NCBI GenBank assembly: GCA_964020975.1
Contig: OZ026621.1
Location: forward strand, 98,148,005-98,212,004
Direction of reading: 5' to 3'
Length of the DNA stretch: 64,000 nucleotides
Origin: Hermodice carunculata
Lineage: Eukaryota; Annelida; Polychaeta; Eunicida; Amphinomidae
Shown: in pieces, positions 48,363 through 60,194 of the stretch
How positions within the stretch are numbered: position 1 is the stretch's first letter
Layout of the letters: every line of letters starts with the position of its first letter
The notes under the pieces: model-generated
Databases searched by the model: none
What the model saw: the letters and a program-made list of their open reading frames with translations, nothing else
What the model was told of the DNA's origin: nothing
Translations under genes and position numbers: made by a program

Positions 48363-48492
48363 GGTAATGTTCTTCCATAAAGGTCAGACTTAGTGCATGG
48401 GTGACTTTGATCCTATCGCAAGTTACAGAGCTTCAAGGGTGATGAATCTCTAGGTCAGCTGAGCATGGGCTGTTCACACAGCCCTCTTGTTT
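48363..48492 (+). mobile_element. HLE-B 3' tail
   Basis: 'GTTCTTCCATAAAGGTCAGA', 'GATGAATCTCTAGGTCAGC', then TGAGCATGGGCTGTTCACAC and AGCCCTCTTGTT. Only the terminal 130 bp are present. It runs straight through a T-run into the next HLE-B head. Confidence 0.75.
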
Positions 48493-48502
48493 TTTTTTTT
48501 TT

Positions 48503-48720
48503 GTTTTTAGCTCAGCGGATAAGTCAGCTGAGGATAGGTCAGCTGAGCTTTTAGGAGGGTGGGTCATCCTTCGTCCATTGTCCGTCCGCAATTCACATTT
48601 TTGATTTCTTGTCAAAAACTGTCAGCCAGGTTCACTTCAAACTTGGTGGCAATGTACCTTGGGTGGATTTCTACCAAGTATGTTCAATTGGGCATGGTCT
48701 CGTGATTCTTGGATTTTTTT
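48503..48720 (+). mobile_element. HLE-B head fragment
   Basis: The head TTTTTAGCTCAGCGGATAAG pairs with CAGCTGAGC repeats. CCGTCC-type sequence and the first 'AATTCACATTTTTGATTTC' monomer follow. The copy stops at the T-run of 'CTTGGATTTTTTT', where another hairpin-headed sequence starts. Confidence 0.75.
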
Positions 48721-48840
48721 ATCTATGGCAAAGCCACAGATATTGTAATCAGTTCTGGCAGCCATTTTCTTTACATGTTCCCATAGCAGCGCCCAAGAAA
48801 ATTTTCAGATTCATATGTATGCTAGATGGGACTTGATGTT
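48721..48840 (+). mobile_element. Hairpin-headed repeat in an HLE-B T-run (family D, tentative)
   Basis: ATCTATGGCAAAGCCACAGAT (48721-48741) pairs ATCT.TGGC with GCCA.AGAT around AAA, directly after a T-run. The position in the B monomer is the same as for the family C head at 26969. Its extent is uncertain. Confidence 0.3.
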
Positions 48841-50569
48841 CAATTTGAAATTCTTCATGTTCAGGATCTGAACAGTAGGAACAGACATTATTACAACAGA
48901 CAGGCAATTGAAATCATCAGAAAACTTGTAACAAAACTATACATGGGAGGTGGGACTCGAATGGGGCAGCAGACTCGTGGTTCTGAATCAAGCTGTCAGA
49001 AGTGAAAAACTCAAGATTCAGACACTATCACAAGTGAAGCTCCTAGCATACAGCACGGGGAAGCAGTTGTCGTCATGAGTGAAACTCTAATGTAAACACA
49101 ATGTTCACGAGTGATGCGAGGCCCGTCGGGGGTCTCACCATGCAGTGTTGTCGCTCAGCTAAAATAGAAGGGTGCTGTGCCCTGTCCTTTTATTCGGCGC
49201 CCTACCCTTTTGTTCCATGCCCTGCCCATTTTTCCTGCGCACGTTCATTTTTCCGGTAAATTTTTCGGCTAATTTTGTCTCCCAGTTCCATTTTCCAAGC
49301 GAAGATTGATCCAGATCCCAAACAGGTAATTAGATGCTTGGGCAGTAGGGGCTGTGGCTGTCCATGTTATATAATACTTTACTGCAGTGTCATATCACTT
49401 CCTCCCCCTGAAAAACATTTTGCTGCTTTTACGATGCAACGGGTTACAGGGCGTCTGGCCAAAAAATATCCAGCCTCAAACGTCACATTTGGTCCAGAGG
49501 ATAGATAGTTGTGTACCGCAAATGAACAGAAATAAAAAAGTTGTGTATTTTGTGATTTTAGTAGTGAATTGTTTACTTGAGCTTTTCCTTCGTGCCAGCT
49601 GACGGGGGAGGAGTGAGAGTATGCCACTGCCAGGTCGGTGTGAACGCAGATGCGCGGGCGGTTACCCTGTTGAAGTAAATCGTCATTTAAGAGTTGTAAC
49701 ACCATTTTTGGGTACATCTTTTTATTAGAGGCTATTTTAGTATTTGTGTTTACACACGACTTCTAAGAGAAGTGCATAAAAATTGTCCAACCTAGGTGCG
49801 AGTACGGCCGTGCCACCGGAGAGGAGGAACCTTTCCCCAAGATCAAGCGATCACGTGTTGGCTGTTGCGTGTGCAGTTCAGTCGTGTGTACATCGCCACT
49901 TTGGGAAACAATCGCATTTTAGCATTACCGCAAGGCCTTTGTGTACCAATATTTGCTGGTATACGAAAAAAATATATATATAACTTTGCTTTTACCCAAG
50001 TTTACAGTTTCACGGCAGACTTTGTTCGAAAACTTCGGCACATGTTACCGCAATACAGAACGGGAAGACGGGCTTGTGCTTCCCTGAAGGCTAAAAGATT
50101 ATGAACCCAAATACTGGAGTTTGCACATCCGGGTATACAAATGGAGATGCACGGTCATCTGTTTGCACGAGGACGAATCTGGTGATTGTTGTGTCGAACT
50201 CTTTGGATTGCATAGACAAGAAATAAAGACCAAAGTTTAATATAGAAGGCACATCATAGCACTGTCCACATAGAATGACAGAATCTGTTGTATTCTAGCA
50301 ATGGATAGAGTGTTCAAACAATCGCAATTTCACCGCAACCCAAATGAGGCCCCAGCATTCGCGATGCAAAGCGAGAGCCGATCAATATTTCTGCGTGCCA
50401 TGGGGCTCCCTTTGGGATGTAGGATATTAAATCAATTCAATGGAAAGCCTTGATATTTAATATGCCAAACTGTATGAATCATGCTGTGCAGCTGGAGAGA
50501 TGAAATTGATTTTGCACGTTGTAAAACGCAGATACCATATAAATTAAAGATTTGCCACAGATTACCCTG
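48841..50569. other. Unclassified, relatively CpG-rich stretch
   Basis: From about 49090 to 50420 CpG is visibly commoner than in the surroundings ('GCGAGGCCCGTCGGGG', 'GTACGGCCGTGCCACCGG', 'ACGGGAAGACGGGC'). Short ORFs on both strands (112 codons at 49379-49717 minus, 102 codons at 49796-50104 plus) have no motif I know. It could hold a young unrecognised element or a CpG-rich promoter-like region. Nothing more can be supported. Confidence 0.4.
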
Positions 50570-50767
50570 TAGGCCCTTGGGCCTTGTTTGGGCTTTTTTT
50601 TCGTTCTTTGGGGGGGCAAATTTAAAAAAAATCTCTGAAACCGCTTACCTGGTTGCTTTGATATCACACAAGAACACTCCTGGGAACTCCTAGTTCTAAA
50701 TTTGTCCACCAGGTGGTGCTGCAATTTTTCTGCAGCTGAGTATGGGCTCTTGACACAGCCCTCTTGT
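50570..50767 (+). mobile_element. HLE-B fragment ending in a tail remnant
   Basis: 'GGGGGGGCAAATTTAAAA', 'CTCTGAAACCGC', 'TTGCTTTGATATCACAC' and 'CACCAGGTGGTGCTGC' of the B monomer are followed by a short CAGCTGAGTATGGGCTC...ACAGCCCTCTTGTT tail. The host monomer then continues ('TATGAATTTTT') and is itself broken by the next head. Confidence 0.7.
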
Positions 50768-50775
50768 TTATGAAT

Positions 50776-51345
50776 TTTTAGCTCAGCTGACTTGTCAGTG
50801 GCTGAGCTTATCTTATGGTCCTTCGCCCGTCGTCTGTCATCAACAATCGACTGATGCTCCAAAACCGTCATAGATTCACTTCAAACTTGGTGGCAATGTA
50901 CTTTGGATGGGTTTCTACCAAGTTTTTTCAATTGGTCATGCGCCCATGATTTTTGGATCAGCTGATAAGTCAGGTAGTACTGCTGTGGATTCCTGATTTT
51001 TTATGATTTTTTGCAGTTGGGGTACTTATCGGTAAATGCACCTTTCCTGTTGATTACTATGTAGCTCAATGGGTATTATTATGCCAATTCACATTTTCAA
51101 CTTCTTCTCGTGGATTGTCATCTGGTTTGACTTCAAACTTGGTAGCACTATACCTTGGATGGGTCTTGACCATGTTTGTTCTAATGGTCACGCTTCAGTG
51201 ATTTTTTAATTTGTTATTTTGGGGGGGGGGGGCAAATCTTAAAAAATCTTCTTCTCTGAAACCACTCACCCAATTGCTTTGATATCACATAGGAACACTT
51301 TGATGGTCTTCTAGTTTTCAATTTGTTCACCAGGTGCTACTGCAA
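50776..51345 (+). mobile_element. HLE-B repeat
   Basis: The head TTTTTAGCTCAGCTGACTTG forms a hairpin with CAGTGGCTGAGCT. Two B monomers follow, with 'CAAACTTGGTGGCAATGTAC' at 50884 and a variant at about 51137. The copy is interrupted at the T-run of 'CTGCAATTTTT' by the mini-copy below. Confidence 0.75.
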
Positions 51346-51515
51346 TTTTTAGCTCAGCTGACTTGCAAGTCAGGCTGCACTTTAGGAGGCTCAGTTGTCC
51401 ATCATAGAAATACTGCTAAATGTCATATGCACCCAGCTCAACTTCAGCACAAGTCTATTCAGTTGCAACATGCTTAGGTCAGCTGAGCATGCCTGGCTGT
51501 TCACGCAGCCCTCTG
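51346..51515 (+). mobile_element. HLE-B mini-copy (head plus tail only)
   Basis: 170 bp: TTTTTAGCTCAGCTGACTTG at the start, no monomers, and AGGTCAGCTGAGCATGCCTG with CTGTTCACGCAGCCC and TCTGTT at the end. It is the minimal form of the family and shows the inverted AGCTCAGCTGAC / GTCAGCTGAGC pair within one short element. It sits inside a T-run of the enclosing HLE-B copy. Confidence 0.8.
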
Positions 51516-54509
51516 TTTTTTTTTGTTTTTTTTTCTTTGGGGGGGGGGGGCAAATTTTAAAATAATCTTTTCCAAAACCACTCATCACCAATTGCCTTGA
51601 TATCACACAAAACACTGATAAGGACTCCTGGTTCTTAAGGTAGCGATCTAGTGAACAACATAAAAATCAACGATGTTTCACTTTTTACATTTTCTGGTCT
51701 GTTAACAAGTTTACTTTAAGTTCCGCATTGTTTCGTTGCTAAATACTTTTCACATTGACGTTAAAATCGTTGTTTTTCCTGACGGGTCGTACCAAACTGG
51801 AGTGTAAACAAAGCTGCCACTGAACGTGCCGGTTTGTTGGGTCACGTGACCTGTGATGCGTTCACACTGATACATATCTAGCGAGGTCAGCGGGTCACGG
51901 TCTGACTCCAACACAACTTCAAAGCGGTTCCTCCGTACCCATCAAAAGAAAAAGGGAAAAGGGTCGTAAAAGAAAAAAAGAAATATTGTACGAATGGACA
52001 CGGATATCAGGACAAAACTTGCCGATAGTGACAAGGGCTCGTAATACCAAACGTGGCCTGGAGAGCCCAGGCCCCAGCTTAAGTTTTAGTTTCAGCGGTT
52101 GTGCCATCCACATCCACCGGCACCGAATGATCTGAATCGGACAGTCTCGATGACGACGACGGGAAAACTCATTTATGAGCAACGCATAAAAAAAAATAAA
52201 AGTTAACTGAAAAATGTATGCGTGCACTGGGTATTTCCTTGGACAGTGAATCAAGTGTGACCAGAGCCTCTGCCCCTGCCCCTGCTCCGTCCCCGTCCGC
52301 TCGACTGCAGTATAGCCTGTTCTTCGCGGTGGCATTTTGGCGAGTTACGGGAAGAAGTTGAAGATGTGCACATAAAATGCTATGAGATGGGGCTGTGATC
52401 CAATCTTTTTACTTTATGACTACAATTTATTTCACCATTTTCGGGTTTCATTGGGCTATATGCACCGTTCGTCAACATTGAAGTTCGGTTTATTAGTTTC
52501 TTGGTTAGCGTTTCAAGTCTGTGATATGAAACCCGTCCGCCAGGCTGAATGAAGCCTGTTTGGCTGGAACTTGTTGTAAACAAGCAGAACAACCTGTGAA
52601 AATCGCAGAACAATGAGACATGTCGGGGTAATTTAAAACAGATTCTTATTCATCGCTTGGTGTTTTCATGAATAGTGCGATTCATTCGATCCTAGTTATA
52701 TTGTACACTTCATCCCTCGCTATCGTCAACTTTCATGGCTGTTGCGGCAGCAGTTATCTTTGGCACATTTGCATAATTAGCTCTCTCAAGTTCTAGTATG
52801 CATGCTCGCTGGGTAACTCCGCCTACTTCCGCGAAAACGTCATATGGCGCTAAATTTCCACAAGGGTATTTAAAAGGACAGGAGACGTACCTCCTTATGA
52901 ATATGTGATTTTTAGCTATAAATCACTATATTTTACATGTTTTGAACATTGATAGACAACTACGGAGGTCGTACTTATCACGTAAGTTCAAAAATAGAAC
53001 CTGTCTTGAATAGTTTTGGCGGCATTGACCGACGAAGGTCAAAGATCATCAGACCGAGAGATATAGCCTGTTTTCTCGGGTTCACTTTTACTAAGGAACG
53101 GCCACTTCCAGCGAAATTGGGGAAAAATCCGCTGGCTCGATTCTGGTCATACTTGGCATGTATGATAAGTTATTTATTTTCTCTAAAAACGTGTTTTTGT
53201 TTGTTGATAATGGGAATAGTTTTGTAGTTTCACCGTCATTCCCAGAGCTTTCACCCAAAGTACATGTACATGGCACAACTATAAATATCTTTCGTGACCT
53301 AAAACAGGGCTCGTTTGCGTTATCGACAATACAAAACACGTTTTGATGGCCAAGAAGCAGCAACCATAGACTTTGTCGCTCGAGGAAAGTACTTGAGAAC
53401 CATTTTTTTTGACGCATGCGCAGTGGCCAGGTACTTTCATAGCGGCCAGCCGGTTTTTTGCCTACGATCGAAGCTACACAATTTACCGGGATATAATCAG
53501 ATTTTTCTTTACTTGCAAGTATTCCTACATATAAAATTTACAAGATGTTCAATAAGGCCATACTTATTTGATTAATGACGCTAATAAAGGTCTTATATTG
53601 GTAATTCGAAGGCAAATAAGTAAGTTGTGAGTTGAGAATTCGGTGTTTACAGTTTGAGTTGCGAATTTTTTTTCATTCTTGTAGATGTGTAATTACTTGT
53701 AATCAAACAGGCAAATAGCCAGAAAAATTGAACAAAATTCATATTTTATGTACACACAAAATACATGACAGCCTAACATATGTACATTCCCTGAATTAGA
53801 ATCCCTAAAATCGACATACATGTAAATGCTTAAATATGGACATGAACTGTTACATCCTAATAAGGCGATAAAAGATAATACTTACACTAATTAACAGTAA
53901 TTATTTTTCAAATACGAAGCTTATATCAAATTTAGAGAACTGAAAGATACAGTATCTTCATAGCCATTTTGTAAATTGCTTATCCTTGCAACTGAATCTA
54001 CTCTACATTTGCATAGATTACGTCCTATATGCAATAAATGCAGATGAGATGCCCAGATTATATTGGACAGCGAATTAAAGTGCCTGGTATTTGGAAATTC
54101 TGCATATACATGCTCCATATACATTTTCATATGGTGATCATTCTCCATGGACCCTGAGGAGATTAAATTATTTAGTATGTAATTTCACCAACAGATGGCA
54201 GTGCAACAGATTTCAATTACATTTTGTTCTGGATTGATTTTCATTTGAGTTTGTTTTTTTTTTTACTGGAAGATCAAGTGGCAAGGTAACATGTAAATTC
54301 TCACAGAATAAATTATACCTAATTTGAGGGTTTGCAGTGATTGTATTTGACCTTATGATGTTTTTGGCAACATAAAGTGTAACCATGAAGAAGGGAAAAC
54401 TGCAGTGCCCTTGAACTGACTTACCATGCTAGCATTGCTGACAAATCTGTCTTTTCCATGACCAAAAAATACTACATAAGCAATTTCAGAATTTACCAAC
54501 ATTAGATAA

Positions 54510-54845
54510 GGCCAAACAAAATAATATATTTCCCCTAACAGGCTTTAAAGAAAATTATGTTAGGTAGGCAAAATCATTGATTTTATCATGTTTTCTTAAA
54601 CAGAACATTTATATTAACCAATAGAAATTATATCCAGACACTGAACATACCAACACAGTTAAATTATTTTGTTCCTGTGTATCAACTGTTTGTAACATGT
54701 AGTTCAATGCAATCACAACACAAGGAAAAGCCATTACAACACACAAAAAAATGTTTAATTCACACCAAATATATATTTTTTAAAGCAAATTAAGTGGCGA
54801 GGGCCAGTTGGGTTACGGGAAATACAGCTATTATTTTGTTTGGCC
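54510..54845. mobile_element. PIF/Harbinger-like MITE inside T1
   Basis: 336 bp with inverted ends of about 30 bp, GGCCAAACAAAATAATAT...CCC.TAAC, and TAA on both sides (54507-54509 and 54846-54848). No coding capacity. It inserted after T1 acquired its present core. Confidence 0.8.
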
Positions 54846-56373
54846 TAACTTATGCGTTGATTTTAAATTTTGTCTCAATGAACCACTACAAATATAATAT
54901 ACACTAACTGTGTCCCTTGTAATCTGAATGTTGTATGGGAAATGCACAATAAGCTGGGATCTTTCCCGAGTTCACTTTTTGATCCTTAGGTAAATATATA
55001 AAGCATCTAGCAAATAGATATACAAAAAACAACAAATAACTGAATCTTGTTCCTTCACAATATACATGTAGACTTTATTATTCTGAATCACTGATACAAA
55101 AATTTTCTCTATTCATCAACATAGTTCCATGATCATGCTACACAATATTATGTACTAGTATTCACACTTAATTCTTCTCTTACAATAACATTCAGTGGTA
55201 CCTATAATTACACACGCATTTTGCTGCACAGGAAACATGTTCTTTATTTCCAATTGGTTCATCCTTTGCCGAAGAATCCCTTCGTTGATGCATGGCGAAG
55301 ATTAAATCAGAACATATCTTTTCACTCAAACTACATATATTACATATATGATGAAGTACATGTAATTGGACCTTCTATACAGTATACTAGTCAAAGTTCT
55401 TTCTCTTGATTTATGTTGATCAAGTACAAATATACTTTTACTTTTCATGTAATCTTGTGGTGCTTGGCTTTGGTACATCATAATTTTTGTTCCTGATGAA
55501 GTACTGTCAAGGTTGAACTAGTTAAATGTGGGTTGAATATGTGATTCTCTTCGCCAAGCTTCGTATATAAAGCTTGCCCAGTGTGCCCCACGAGGAGGGG
55601 GAATCACGTCGCACACCATAAAAAAAATTCTTAAAAATCATAATGAACAAAATTTTTTGAAGGTGAATAATAATGATCTAATCAGAAAGATTTTATCTTC
55701 AGACATCCCGATACATTTTAAAATTATAACCTGCTTAAATCTCACATCTATTCCTAACTAGTACAAACTGCTGTCTACAAATGATAACTGTGAATAAGGT
55801 ACCAACATGGGATTAACATCTAAGCGTAATAATTTTTTTAAAGAACTACTGTCTATGATATGCACTAGTCTTATTCTAACTTTTACAGATGAACCAGCAG
55901 ATACTACATGTAGTTCAAATTTTTCAGTGGTTACAATATTTGATAAAACAGATTGTTAAATATGATAAAATCAAAGATAAAATTATGAAGACTATCTCAA
56001 CAAATATTATTGTATAAAAAATACTATTTTCTGTAATTTTAACCCTGGTAGTAAAGAATTCTTGCCCTTGTGGTCAAGTGAGGAACTACTGAAAACTGCC
56101 ACCTGGGGGCAAATTTAGGAAGAATGAATAAGTCTGCAACTGGTGGAATTCCCAGGAACTAACTATTGATTGATTCTGTTTGTTAAATAGTAAATATATA
56201 CATAAACAATGATGCCAGATGCTTATGTGGATAACAAATGCTAGGTCCATACCATTAGTTTGGTGACTTAAAGGTTGGTCCATATGACAAATGAATAAAG
56301 GTGTATATATATAGTGTTAACTACTATCTGGCATTGATATGACATATGACATGTACCTTTCTCAAAATTTTCT

Positions 56374-56434
56374 CACTACTACTACTACTACAACTACTAC
56401 TACTACTACTACTACTAATATTAATAATAATAAT
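56374..56434. repeat. (ACT)n / (AAT)n microsatellite
   Basis: About 14 ACT units with one ACA slip, grading into AAT units. Lies in the AT-rich core of T1. Confidence 0.95.
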
Positions 56435-57914
56435 GAGAAAGAGAAATTAAAAATTCTGGATGTTCTCTTTGATAATTGTTTCCAGTTCTAGGCCTACAGT
56501 GCTTCCTCAAAATATTCCTTATTTCTAGTTTCGAGATTCGGTCACAAAATATTCCATTTTCTAGATTTGGTCACAAATTGTAGGTTGCCTAAATAATTAT
56601 AATGTCCATTCTGAAAACTTATGTGAAATATCCCTCTATATTGCTAACTTTCATACATTTATTTATATTTTCACCAAAGGAGCGAGCTTTTGTTTCAGCA
56701 TGGAATATTACCTCAAACTGGGGGAACAAAATTAAATTATAGTAATAAATTATCCACAAAATGCTATATCTGTTATAGACTTATATATTTAAATGTATCT
56801 ACGATAACCTTTGTCAAAAAACATATCAAAATAAATATACATTATCGACATTTAACAAGGCCCTAATCAAGAGTACGCGTACATTTGATTGTCCTTCAAT
56901 GAATACTGTCACTGGCTACAAAATTACATCCCCGACAAAGCATATAAAAAGGTGCCATTGAAATATCATTATAGTAATATACTTACTGGATAGGATAGTA
57001 ATATACTTACTGGATAGGATAACCGTCTAATGAACCCATTCTTTATAGAAATGAAGTGACCTTTTCATGTCACTTGAAACATGATTCAGCTTCGATTCTG
57101 CAGCAGTCTTACAAGTGGCAACTGATCCATCAAACTACATCTTATACGGTTACTTTTACTTTTAGGTGATTCTTAGGTACAAGTTACACATAAAGCATCG
57201 ACACTACCACCATAAAACAACAAAAAACGAAGAAAATACCAGAAAATAATTCTCCGAAGGTACTTCCGTAGCATGATCAAGTTTACACCGGAAGACTACG
57301 AAAGTACCTGGCCACTGCGCATGCGTCAAAAAAACCGGTGCCCAAGTACTTTCCTCGAGCGACAAAGTCCATAGGTTTTGCGGCCAAGAATCTGTGCTAG
57401 CGGTAAAATGGACGGAAGTGGTCATCGGATAATCTGTTGACCTCCCAATTTCGCTGGAGTGGCTTTGGTTTGGCACAAACGATTGTCCGACTTTGTGGCT
57501 TTATAAAATAAATACTGTCGGATAGATTTTAATAAAGGTGGTATCTTCGTTTGCGCTAGACACTCAGCTTTTAGAAAAGGTATACTTTTATGTGGTTTAC
57601 TGTTGCCTATTTTTCACAATCGCGAGAAATGGTGAGCAATGTCCGTTCATATGCGTTCACTAGATCGCCACCTTAATCTGTTCACCAGGTGTTGCAGCAA
57701 TTTTTTCCATTTTTGTAATATTTTTTGTGTGTTTTTGTCACTTTTTGACTTCTTTTCCAGAACCATCACTCAGATTAAGCTGAAACTTTGTGGATATACA
57801 TGTTCCTTGCGATAGGTTCAAACTAAGTTGTTGACTTGATGGCACTGCTGTGGATTTCTAATTTATAATGTTTTCAATTAAGTACCAAAGTCTACCTTTC
57901 CTAGTAATTGCTAT

Positions 57915-58085
57915 ATTCTGTAAATTGCTTCCATTTTCGCTGTATTCTTATTTCGCTGATGGCACAAAATCGTGAAAATAAAAGCACAGTGAAATAGTAT
58001 TTTAACATTGTTTGGATTGGAATTATGTCCAAAACAGTGAAATGTCAAAAATACAAAACCCGTGAAAATAAAGCAATTTACGGTA
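57915..58085. mobile_element. MITE family M1, copy 3
   Basis: About 170 bp with 'CTGTAAATTGCTTCCATTTT' and 'AAATAAAGCAATTTACGGTA' ends. It splits the HLE-B phrase 'CTATG-TAAGTCAATGGGCAT' ('CTAT' before, 'TAAGCCAATGGGCATTC' after), so the insertion is clear. It lacks about 40 bp of the copy 2 interior. Confidence 0.8.
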
Positions 58086-58270
58086 AGCCAATGGGCATTC
58101 TAATACTAATTCACATTTAATGAATTTTTCTTCAGGCAAATCTTAGAAATACATCTAAATGTCATGTGCACTCAGCTAAAGCTCAACAGAGGTCTATTCA
58201 GTTGCAACCTTGACTTTGTGCATAAGCTTAGGTCAGCTGAACATGGTCTGTTCACCTTGCCCTTTTGTTG

Positions 58271-59769
58271 GTACAGATGTCTTATTTAAGGTTGGGCCAT
58301 TGTAGCAAGCAGGGATTTTGAGTAAAAAAAGGTGGCCTCCGGAGCTGGCAGTCATCCTCCCCCCCCCCCCCATGTTATTATTCATGAGGGGTCTCCTTCA
58401 TTTTCTGTGAGGGTCTCTGGCACAGGATATGACTTGTCAACAAAGCGAAACTGACATGTGTCTTGCTGTCTTCTCGAGAAGATTTTCTGCCTCCCCCTCC
58501 CCATTCATAGCAGTATGCCTTGTTTTGTTTTTTGTTTTTGCTTGTTTTTGTTTTGTTTTTTGCTTGTTTTGGTTTTGGTTTTGGTTTTCATCCCCCTCCC
58601 CTGGTGTCAGTAAATCCATGACATTCACATTACAAAATTCTCCTTACTGAGTCCTTTCAGCAGATGAAAGTAGACCCCTATTCTTGGAATGAAACAATCC
58701 AGAGTGGACAAGTTCAGGGCTCCAGAATAGACAATTGGTAAAAGGTCACAGTGATCCCAGTACAGACAGATTCACTGGCCCGTCTGTGCAGAGAGGTGGC
58801 ATAAATTGCTACACATACTTCTGATGGGTGCAGCAGGTGGGAAGATAAGCCCCCACACAGATAAGAAAATGGGGCGCCTATCAATGAGAGCAAGTTTGAA
58901 AAAACTTTCCAAGAGATGCCAGTACAGGCCACAGGTAAGGTTGAGCAGCAGTCAGTAATTGTGTACATGTACTGGTTATGTAACAGTTAACCTCTGCCCT
59001 GTCCAATCTATTTTCATGGTCCTGGCTCTGAGAAGATAAACATATGTACTTTATACTGCGATATTATTCACCATCAAAAACTATTTAATTGTTTAAACAA
59101 CATATTTTGGCAAAAAAACAAACAAAAAAGAAGAAGAAAAAAATCCCAGACAATGTAATGAGCTTGGCACCTGACCTGTTGCGCTGCCTTTTTGGTCAAC
59201 AATAGACATGCTGTGATAAAGAGAAGATAAAAAGAGCACTGAACATGTCAGACATGTTATAAGTGTCACTTAATGAACTTTTCTATTGTTTAAGACCATA
59301 CCTTAACTTCCACGAAGGTGGACCTCCTATACAAACTGATGACTTACTGTTTTAGAGGTACTACATGTACTGTTGAAGACCAGAAATGACGGACTGGAAT
59401 TTTGCAATGTTCCTTACACTTTTATCCAAACAAATGTACTTTAAGAAGCCAAGAAAGGGGTTCAAACCGTGGCAGTTTTTCCTGACCTGTCTGCCTGTCA
59501 TTCAATCTCCTAGACACTAATCTAGCACGGCTGACAGGTAAAACTGACGGTTCTACATGTGAATGCATCACACATTGCTGGTGGATGGATTCAATGGTGC
59601 TTGAAAACAGGACGATATTACGCATTGCCACATGCGGGTGAATTGGCAATCGAAAATAGTTCTATGTGGCATCTTTGTAAATTTCCATCAAAGTGATTGT
59701 ATGCACAGTGCAAATACGATAATAAGTGGGATGTTAAGTTAGATCAAACAATTGAAATGTTCATTAAGA
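58271..59769. other. No gene recognised; shared block near 59170
   Basis: Contains a C-run near 58360, a T/G-rich stretch at 58520-58590, and at 59170-59222 a block ('TTTGGTCAACAATAGACATG') related to 35224-35288 beside the SINE-like element. No exon recognised. Confidence 0.45.
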
Positions 59770-59918
59770 TAGGTAAGGAACTTGATGCAGGTCCATAGGC
59801 GTTTTGCTGAACCTGCTATATGAATCAAAGGACACACTCGGCTGTGCCTCGCGTGTCCTCTGATTTATCACGCAGGTCCAGCAAAACGCATATGGACCTG
59901 CACCATGTTCCTTACCTA
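59770..59918. repeat. Foldback hairpin FB-C
   Basis: Arms of about 66 nt (59770-59835 and 59853-59918) contain TAGGTAAGGAAC, TGCAGGTCCATA and GCGTTTTGCTG on the left and their inverted copies on the right, roughly 85% paired. The 17-nt loop ACTCGGCTGTGCCTCGC, read on the other strand, gives GCGAGGCACAGCCGAG, matching the GAG...AGC...GAG apex of FB-A and FB-B although the arms are unrelated. A tRNA-derived copy follows at once. Confidence 0.85.
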
Positions 59919-59929
59919 ACATATAATGG

Positions 59930-60025
59930 AGGGCACGCTGAACTCAGGCACAAACAGTTCTAGGTTTAAACCCTGCACAGGCACTCAAAGATTAAAAGGT
60001 GCAGACAAAAAATGCAAAGTGCTGA
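59930..60025 (+). repeat. tRNA-derived (SINE-like) element, copy 2
   Basis: 'GGCACGCTGAACTCAGG', a B-box-like GGTTTAAACCC, 'CTGCACAGGCAC' and 'GATTAAAAGGTGCAGACAAA' align with 35336-35425. The A-box half is separated or lost because the foldback hairpin FB-C lies where it would be. Confidence 0.5.
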
Positions 60026-60194
60026 GGTGAATGGCACTCAAATATGTCAGGCAGAAAAAGTTCAAATGTATCCCTCTGGGTGCATATATGTCAAATATAT
60101 TCCTGACCAGGCAAGGTCTTTGAAAAATAGATTCTACCCCAAAGAAAAGAAATTGGGCAAGGAGGAGCACTTGTTAGTTTATGGTTCAAAGGAG

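Larger units (their letters stand above)
51639..57672. mobile_element. 6.03-kb TTAA DNA transposon T1 (non-autonomous)
   Basis: Termini GGTAGCGATCTAGTGAAC and GTTCACTAGATCGCCACC are inverted with one mismatch in 18, flanked by TTAA (51635-51638 and 57673-57676). The first 1.25 kb is almost identical to the inverted piece at 39479-40705. A second inverted pair lies inside (53348-53442 against 57297-57384). The 53.5-57.2 kb core is AT-rich with ORFs of at most about 75 codons and no transposase signature, so it depends on a source elsewhere. TTAA duplication limits the family to piggyBac or Kolobok-like; the GG start favours the latter. Confidence 0.85.
51516..58270 (+). mobile_element. HLE-B repeat split by transposon T1
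   Basis: Left part 51516-51634 ends '...GACTCCTGGTTC'. The right part resumes at 57677 with 'TCTGTTCACCAGGTG' and runs to a GGTCAGCTGAACATGGTC tail ending CCTTTTGTT at 58270. Removing T1 and one TTAA restores 'GGTTCTTAATCTGTTCACCA', which matches 'AGTTCTTAATTTGTGCACCT' at about 60940. An M1 MITE also sits in the right part (57915-58085). Confidence 0.8.

Noticed and set aside
51919-52335. 138-codon minus-strand ORF in T1
   Set aside because: Not preserved as an equivalent frame in the 39479-40705 copy, and no domain recognised.
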